From the NCBI GenBank assembly GCA_009801015.1, contig VHZZ01017470.1:1469-27659 (forward strand): a stretch of 26,191 nt of DNA, given 5' to 3'. Source of the stretch: Silene noctiflora (Eukaryota; Streptophyta; Magnoliopsida; Caryophyllales; Caryophyllaceae). This document shows positions 21,986 to 26,191 of this stretch, piece by piece (positions within the stretch are counted from its first letter, which is position 1; every line of letters starts with the position of its first letter). A program made the translations under genes and the position numbers. The notes beneath the pieces are model-generated. The model was given only the letters and a program-made list of their open reading frames with translations, ran no database searches and had not been told where the DNA came from.

Positions 21986-24668
21986 CTATGATAAGTAACT
22001 TGCCATCCATGACCAAAAACGTGACCATGCCAGGTGAACATTATCGTCATTTACATCATTCATGAAAAGATATGCGCTTCCTGTGTAAATGTGTACCTCA
22101 GATGCAACGCTAGACGCCTTCAGTTTTTCCTCCAGATCTTTCTGCAAATGTCACCCATCAAATTCGGGTTAATTTGAGTTACTAGTCATTTTTCGGGTTG
22201 CTGGTAGGGTAGAAGTCGCTGCTTGAGTCAGGTTATTTGAATAGGACATGACTAAAAAGCACAAGTCGCGACAAATGCTCCAGCTCTTCTAAAGACGCAG
22301 CCTCGTGTTTTCCTAATGTGTACAGCTAAAATAAATTACTCCATAGGAAACCAAGTGAGTGATACTTAATCTTACAGCACAAAGAGATGGGAGATTTGGT
22401 GTTTTACTGCTAAAAGGCCTACAAAACACACATCATGAGTTACCCTCCACTGAACTCGGTTATTATCTGGTTATCATAAATTGTTTGTCCAGTGAAGCCA
22501 AAGACATGGTATTATTTGGTTATTGACTACGATGAATACAGAAAATTACTCACTAAAGTGGGAGCATTTCTTTTTATCGTAAAGTAGCGGTCATTTGATG
22601 CAACTTTCATTATGGATCTTTTGGGACACGGTCTCTATGTATTGTTAGTTTGTTACGCACATCTGAGTCCTCCTAAACCGTTATTTGCAAAATTCCTCGA
22701 GACATTAGAGTAATGTTATTGTATTTTCCCTTTTTTTTCCAATAGGAGAGTAAGCATGGGAGGTTAAGACCAAAATTATACCTTCATAAATGAAAAGCCA
22801 GCAGAGCCACTGCCTTCACCAAAATGAACTTGAACTGGAGCTTTAGCCTGTGCAGAAGTAGTAAACTGAGGTGAGGGTATTCCGTAGAAGCTAACAACAG
22901 CATCAACTCCAGGAACAAGGACAGCACTAGCAATAGCAAGTGCTCCTCCCAAACCATGGCCAGTTACTCCAACCTAAATATGAACAAAGAGATACATCAA
23001 CTAACCAGACTTTTGGAGCTTTTGAGGCAATAGGTATTGTTGTCGTCGTGGTAGTAATAGTAGAATAATTGACTGATGACTCATATCATTTTACACTAAG
23101 AACAACAACGAAAAGGGAACGGTAATGTTCTACAAAAACAAAACCTTATGCGAACCATTTGTCTTGAGCCAATTGACCGAAGCCTCAATATCCTTAAGAG
23201 CACCTTGCCAGTCTAGACCCATTACAAACTGATGAGCTTCCGCCATATCCACCTTTCCACGGTTTAAGCTACATGACAAAACATGAGTATCAGAAATACA
23301 TGTCCAATCGGCAATCACCATCACATATTCAACTATTCAGAGTAGGGGATTCAGATAAGAAAACTGTAAAATTCATACTCTGGAATAAGCACCTTGAACC
23401 CGGGTTCAAGCTGAGAGATCTTTACAGCATAGTTTTTCAGTTGATAATCTACACACCACCGTTCTTGAAGCAGAACAATCCCAGGTGCATTATCTTTTCC
23501 AACAACATATGCATCAAATTTCTGATAGTCCATACAATTAAACAACCATGATTCAATCATTCAGCCAGAATCTCATGTTTATACTTACATTAAACAACAG
23601 CTCAAAATCAAGCGGGTGCTTACTAACAAATCAAACACAAATTCTGCTACTAATTATAAGAAAATTAGCAAAAAAAATATAATCGCAACTACTGCTGGTG
23701 ATTCAAAATAATCCAAATAAGAACTCATGTAACAAACTATCTTTCATTCTTAAAGAAACTAGGAAAGTTACTAGCCTACCAAGTCTTAACAACAAACAAT
23801 ACCTTAGGTATTTCTAGAGCGAAGGAATTTTCTTTCCAAATCTTTCCTATGTTGTCCGAAATTTGATTAAACTTAGACGGAGTAAAAAAAAATCTGAGTT
23901 CCTCTTTATCCCAATTTGCGAACACACAGTAAAATTTGCATCCGTTAGTATCCCTCCAAATCCATTTATCCAAACAAAGAGTTAATCTAGAAAGAGTTAG
24001 GAATTTACTAATACTAAAACAAGTGTTTCAAGAGAACTTAAACATTCGAGTAGTTACAAAACAATGATCGAGAGCTACGACTCTAGAGCACAAATTTCTT
24101 TACAAACAATTTATATACAAGGCATTAAGGCTAAGTAATCATAAACCTTATAACATTACTATAGTCTATAACTAGTGAAGAGATGACAAGAATCAAGGGA
24201 TCTCCCACATTGAACCCGGCTTGTCCAACCCTCAAAATAAGTGGGTACAGACATAATTACGAAAGTCCAGCCTGCTCATCCGCTTGTCTGTGGGCCAAAA
24301 ACTCTGCTCCCTAATCCATATGTCCCAATCATTTGTTTCTTGATTAAATTATCTCTCACAAAGAAAGTAAAAAGTAAACAAATGGTTGAGACAAAGGGAG
24401 TGAAGTATATATAAGCCCGTATTTGATCACCTCTATGGCTCTATGTATTCAACCCCATTAAAGTTCAGCTAACTTGGAATTCCAGCACATTAGTATAAGA
24501 CTATAAGGCCATTGTATGTCGTACAACAGAGTTATAATGAGACCAATTGAAAAGGCAGAAACATACAATAATATCGTCACGATGAATCTGAATTTTCTCG
24601 AAATGAAAGTCAATAATTGGTTGAACTTGAAGTCGATCATTAAAAGACGACATATAAGGCTGCGACAT
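21986..24668 (-). CDS. Dienelactone-hydrolase-family protein lacking all three catalytic residues, five exons
   Basis: Exons 24668-24567, 23521-23379, 23268-23145, 22973-22782 and 22141-21986 give 238 aa in one open frame with GT-AG introns in consistent phase. The family (carboxymethylenebutenolidase-like alpha/beta hydrolases) uses a Cys-Asp-His triad. Recognisable segments are FEKIQIHRDD, FDAYVVGK, APGIVLLQE, KISQLEPGFK, GLDWQGALKDI and LAWSRFWSWM. The nucleophile elbow, normally GFCMGG or similar, reads GHGLGG with Gly130 for Cys. The Asp position in FGELDN reads FGEGSG, with Ser178. The His position in GNGHAF reads GSAYLF, with Tyr211. About 15 residues before LAWSRF are also missing, and the EWWGVD segment reads ERWCVD. 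It is either a young pseudogene without stops or a non-catalytic paralog. The start is the Met of the nearer exon-1 copy; a duplicate exon 1 lies upstream. Confidence 0.75.
22142..22781 (-). other. Intron 4 of the hydrolase-like gene
   Basis: A 640-nt AT-rich intron bounded by GTATAA and TTTGCAG. It contains no coding frame or repeat that I can support. Confidence 0.7.
23522..24566 (-). other. Intron 1 of the hydrolase-like gene, carrying a MITE
   Basis: This 1,045-nt intron has a GTATGT donor and CTATCAG acceptor. It carries the Stowaway-like element at about 24306-24402 and a MITE-edge-like word (TTTACTCCGTCTAA on the minus strand) near 23872-23885. Confidence 0.65.
24306..24402. mobile_element. 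Stowaway-like MITE in intron 1 of the hydrolase-like gene
   Basis: TGTCCCAATCATTTGTTTCT (from about 24321) and, on the other strand, TGTCTCAACCATTTGTTTAC match at 17 of 20 positions. Both ends continue to a CTCCCT word. CTCCCTnnGTCCCAATCATTTGTTT is a common terminal sequence of Stowaway-type MITEs. A TA duplication was not confirmed. Confidence 0.55.
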
Positions 24669-25025
24669 TTGAAATGCACGTTGGCGCCATCGATATTTAC
24701 TTCGGAACAAATGCCAAGAGTAGACACGTTTAGGATAATCATTATAAAATCGACTACGACTCGATTTTCAATTCTTTTCATGATGTCTCCTATATTTATC
24801 GCGAATAAGTGGATATATGCATTTTTTGTAGATTTCACGCAGTAATGATAATCTAAGAGTTCTACGAGCTTTGCGGTGAGCTTCAAAGCGAGCATCGCTT
24901 GAGCCTGAAGAGGATGAAGAGGAAGAAGAAGATGATGGAGTTGAAGGGGATTGCATCTTTTCAAGGCGTGACGGTAAAATCTGTAAAAGATGGTATAAAT
25001 ATTTCTTATTCACAGATATTTCACC
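24520..25025 (-). repeat. Tandem duplicate, nearer copy
   Basis: It aligns with about 25320-25775 at an offset of roughly 738 bp. Similarity covers the chimeric exon, the start of its intron (GTATGTTTCT) and a 5' flank with AAATCTGTAAAAG and TTTCTTATTCACA. The flanking similarity shows a DNA-level segmental duplication and not convergence of short exons. Confidence 0.65.
24567..24956 (-). pseudogene. Nearer copy of the chimeric first exon (Harbinger-like segment broken by a stop)
   Basis: Starting at ATG 24956 the frame reads a Ser tract, a basic region and KYRRHHEKN, then hits TGA at 24770-24768. The same frame continues RSRFYNDYPKRVYS, then a degenerate LFRSKYRW, then AFQ and MSQPY, the hydrolase Met at 24668. 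It ends at a GTATGT donor (24566). The upstream copy has CGA (Arg) where this one has TGA, a single C-to-T change. The hydrolase part (24668-24567) can still serve as exon 1 through its own Met. It aligns over its whole length with 25694-25341. Confidence 0.6.
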
Positions 25026-25319
25026 TTAAATTTTTCTTGGCGCCATTTTTTTCTATATTAGCGCCTATTTTTTCCCGCGCAAAACGTAAATATCTTTCTC
25101 AATGGTTCAGGAGTATTTTAGGACTTTAGGTAAACAAGACCCTATTTCGCAAACGGTAAAACAAATTTATAATAGCGAATACAGTCAGCCGATTTCAGTA
25201 ACAAGTTTGATTATCAAATTAAATTAGTAGAATTAAGAAAGATCGAGGGAGTCTCCTTAGAAACAATGTATTTAATTGACACAATTAATCTGAAAAAACA
25301 AATTTAATTGGGAAATTCG

Positions 25320-25775
25320 AAAAGAAAAGTAGAAACATACAGTATTGTCACGGCGAATCTGGATTTTCTGGAAATAAGAATCAATCAATGGTTGAACTTG
25401 ACGCGGATTACTGAGGGACGACGAATACGGTTGAGACATTTGAAATGCATTTTCGCGCCATTGAAATCTACGTCGGAACAAATGTGGAGAATAGACTCGA
25501 TTAGGATATTCAACGTAAAATCGATTGCGACTCGCTTTTCGATTATTTTCCTGATATTCCCGATAATTTTGGCATTGTCGTCGTCGAATAAATTGGCGTA
25601 TACGATTTTCGATCATACGCCCAATCGCACGTATTTCGGCATCGTCACTTGAGCTTGAAGAGGAAGAAGAAGAGAAAGATGAAATTGATAGCATTGTTGA
25701 AGGAGTAGGGAGTGTGAAATCTGTAAAAGCCTAAAAAGTACTCCGTAGTGTTTAAAACTTTCTTATTCACAAGTG
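25320..25775 (-). repeat. Tandem duplicate, upstream copy
   Basis: Partner of the segment at about 24520-25025. The hydrolase part of the two exons is identical at 20 of 33 codons by translation, so the duplication is not recent. This copy keeps its frame; the other has a stop. Confidence 0.65.
25341..25694 (-). CDS. Intact chimeric first exon: Harbinger-transposase-like N-terminus fused to the hydrolase N-terminus
   Basis: Open for 118 codons from ATG 25694 and ending in ACT followed by a GTATGT donor. Residues 5-18 are a Ser tract and Asp pair; 21-58 are Arg-rich; 59-84 contain FYVEYPNRVYSPHLFRRRF followed by QWRENAF. The FRRRF motif preceded by Tyr/Pro-rich sequence is characteristic of the N-terminus of plant PIF/Harbinger transposases and their HARBI1-like relatives. 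Residue 86 starts MSQPY, and residues 108-118 (FQKIQIRRDNT) match the N-terminus of plant dienelactone hydrolases. The exon ends in phase 0, as exon 2 of the hydrolase-like gene (23521) requires. Joined to it, a protein of 322 aa would result. Whether the transposon-like part is translated or is 5' UTR is unknown; MSQPY at 25439 is an alternative start. Confidence 0.5.
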
Positions 25776-26191
25776 GGTAGAAAAATAATTGGATTTTCAC
25801 TTATTTTGCACAACCACTACAATAAATGCTTGATTAGGTTTACTTTTATTGCTGTAGGTTGTGAAAGGGTTTGCTAAAGATCGACCCTCTTTTACTCATC
25901 TCGCTCCTAAATATTACCTTTTTGTCCTTGTTAATTTTTTTTTGTTATTTATTATTTGAAATTTACTTTTCGTATTTTTATTTAAACCGCTTCAAAACCG
26001 CTTCAAAACCGTTTAAAAAACCGTGTTTACGCTCGAAATTCAAAATTTCAAATTTTCAATTTGAACAAACAGTGCCCTAACCTCACAAAACCTCAGAACA
26101 GTACATCGTTCATCCTCCTGAATTTCGAAATTTGAAATCCGAACATCGAAACCGAAACATCATAAAATACGAACAATCGAAGAACGCAGCT
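25776..26191. other. 5' flank of the upstream exon copy; no gene seen
   Basis: AT-rich sequence that may contain the promoter of the chimeric transcript. A short direct repeat of CCGCTTCAAAA lies at about 25987-26008. Words based on AAATTTCAAATTT recur near 26035-26140. Nothing else is recognised before the window ends. Confidence 0.4.

Noticed and set aside
24458..24964. Minus-strand frame of 168 codons over the nearer exon copy
   Set aside because: It is in a different frame from the Harbinger-like and hydrolase-like motifs, and from the frame conserved between the two copies.

Overview
The window looks like nuclear DNA of a flowering plant, most likely a core eudicot. The evidence is a set of spliced genes with GT-AG introns encoding typical plant proteins (germin-like protein, SCARECROW-type GRAS factor, a plant J-domain protein, MDP-1-type phosphatase, a dienelactone-hydrolase-like protein) in AT-rich DNA full of small MITE-like elements. 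The short word ACTCCGTA recurs throughout and is reminiscent of Caryophyllales genomes, but that taxonomic hint is weak. One base (1149) is undetermined.

Layout. 341-1129 (+) is a two-exon germin-like protein with a TATA box and an RY element (CATGCATG) upstream. It converges on a two-exon SCARECROW-like GRAS gene (1828-4953, -), whose 5' end abuts a MITE flanked by a 9-bp duplication. Bases 5160-13690 hold no confident protein-coding gene, but several palindromic or terminal-inverted-repeat elements and the probable 3' UTR of the next gene. 13698-15839 (-) is a single-exon, Q-rich J-like protein with a zinc ribbon and an AT-hook-like motif, in which the J-domain HPD reads NPD. 15840-18794 is intergenic and contains a diverged 283-bp tandem duplication. 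18795-21375 (+) is a four-exon MDP-1-like HAD phosphatase with a tRNA-derived SINE-like sequence in intron 1. It converges on a five-exon dienelactone-hydrolase-family gene (21986-24668, -).

The most unusual part is 21986-25694 (-). The hydrolase-like gene keeps its length, reading frame and splice sites, but all three catalytic triad positions are substituted (Cys to Gly, Asp to Ser, His to Tyr). Its first exon exists in two tandem copies. In both, the hydrolase N-terminus is preceded in the same frame by a segment resembling the N-terminus of a PIF/Harbinger transposase (Ser tract, then an FRRRF motif). The upstream copy is open for 118 codons and ends in a splice donor in the phase needed to join the hydrolase body. 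The nearer copy has one in-frame stop before its hydrolase Met. This suggests a transposon-hydrolase chimera that was then duplicated, giving possible alternative first exons.

The genes look like independent nuclear loci and not a metabolic cluster. SCR patterns root and shoot ground tissue, germin-like proteins act in the apoplast, and MDP-1 and the hydrolase relatives are soluble enzymes. No functional linkage is visible beyond adjacency.
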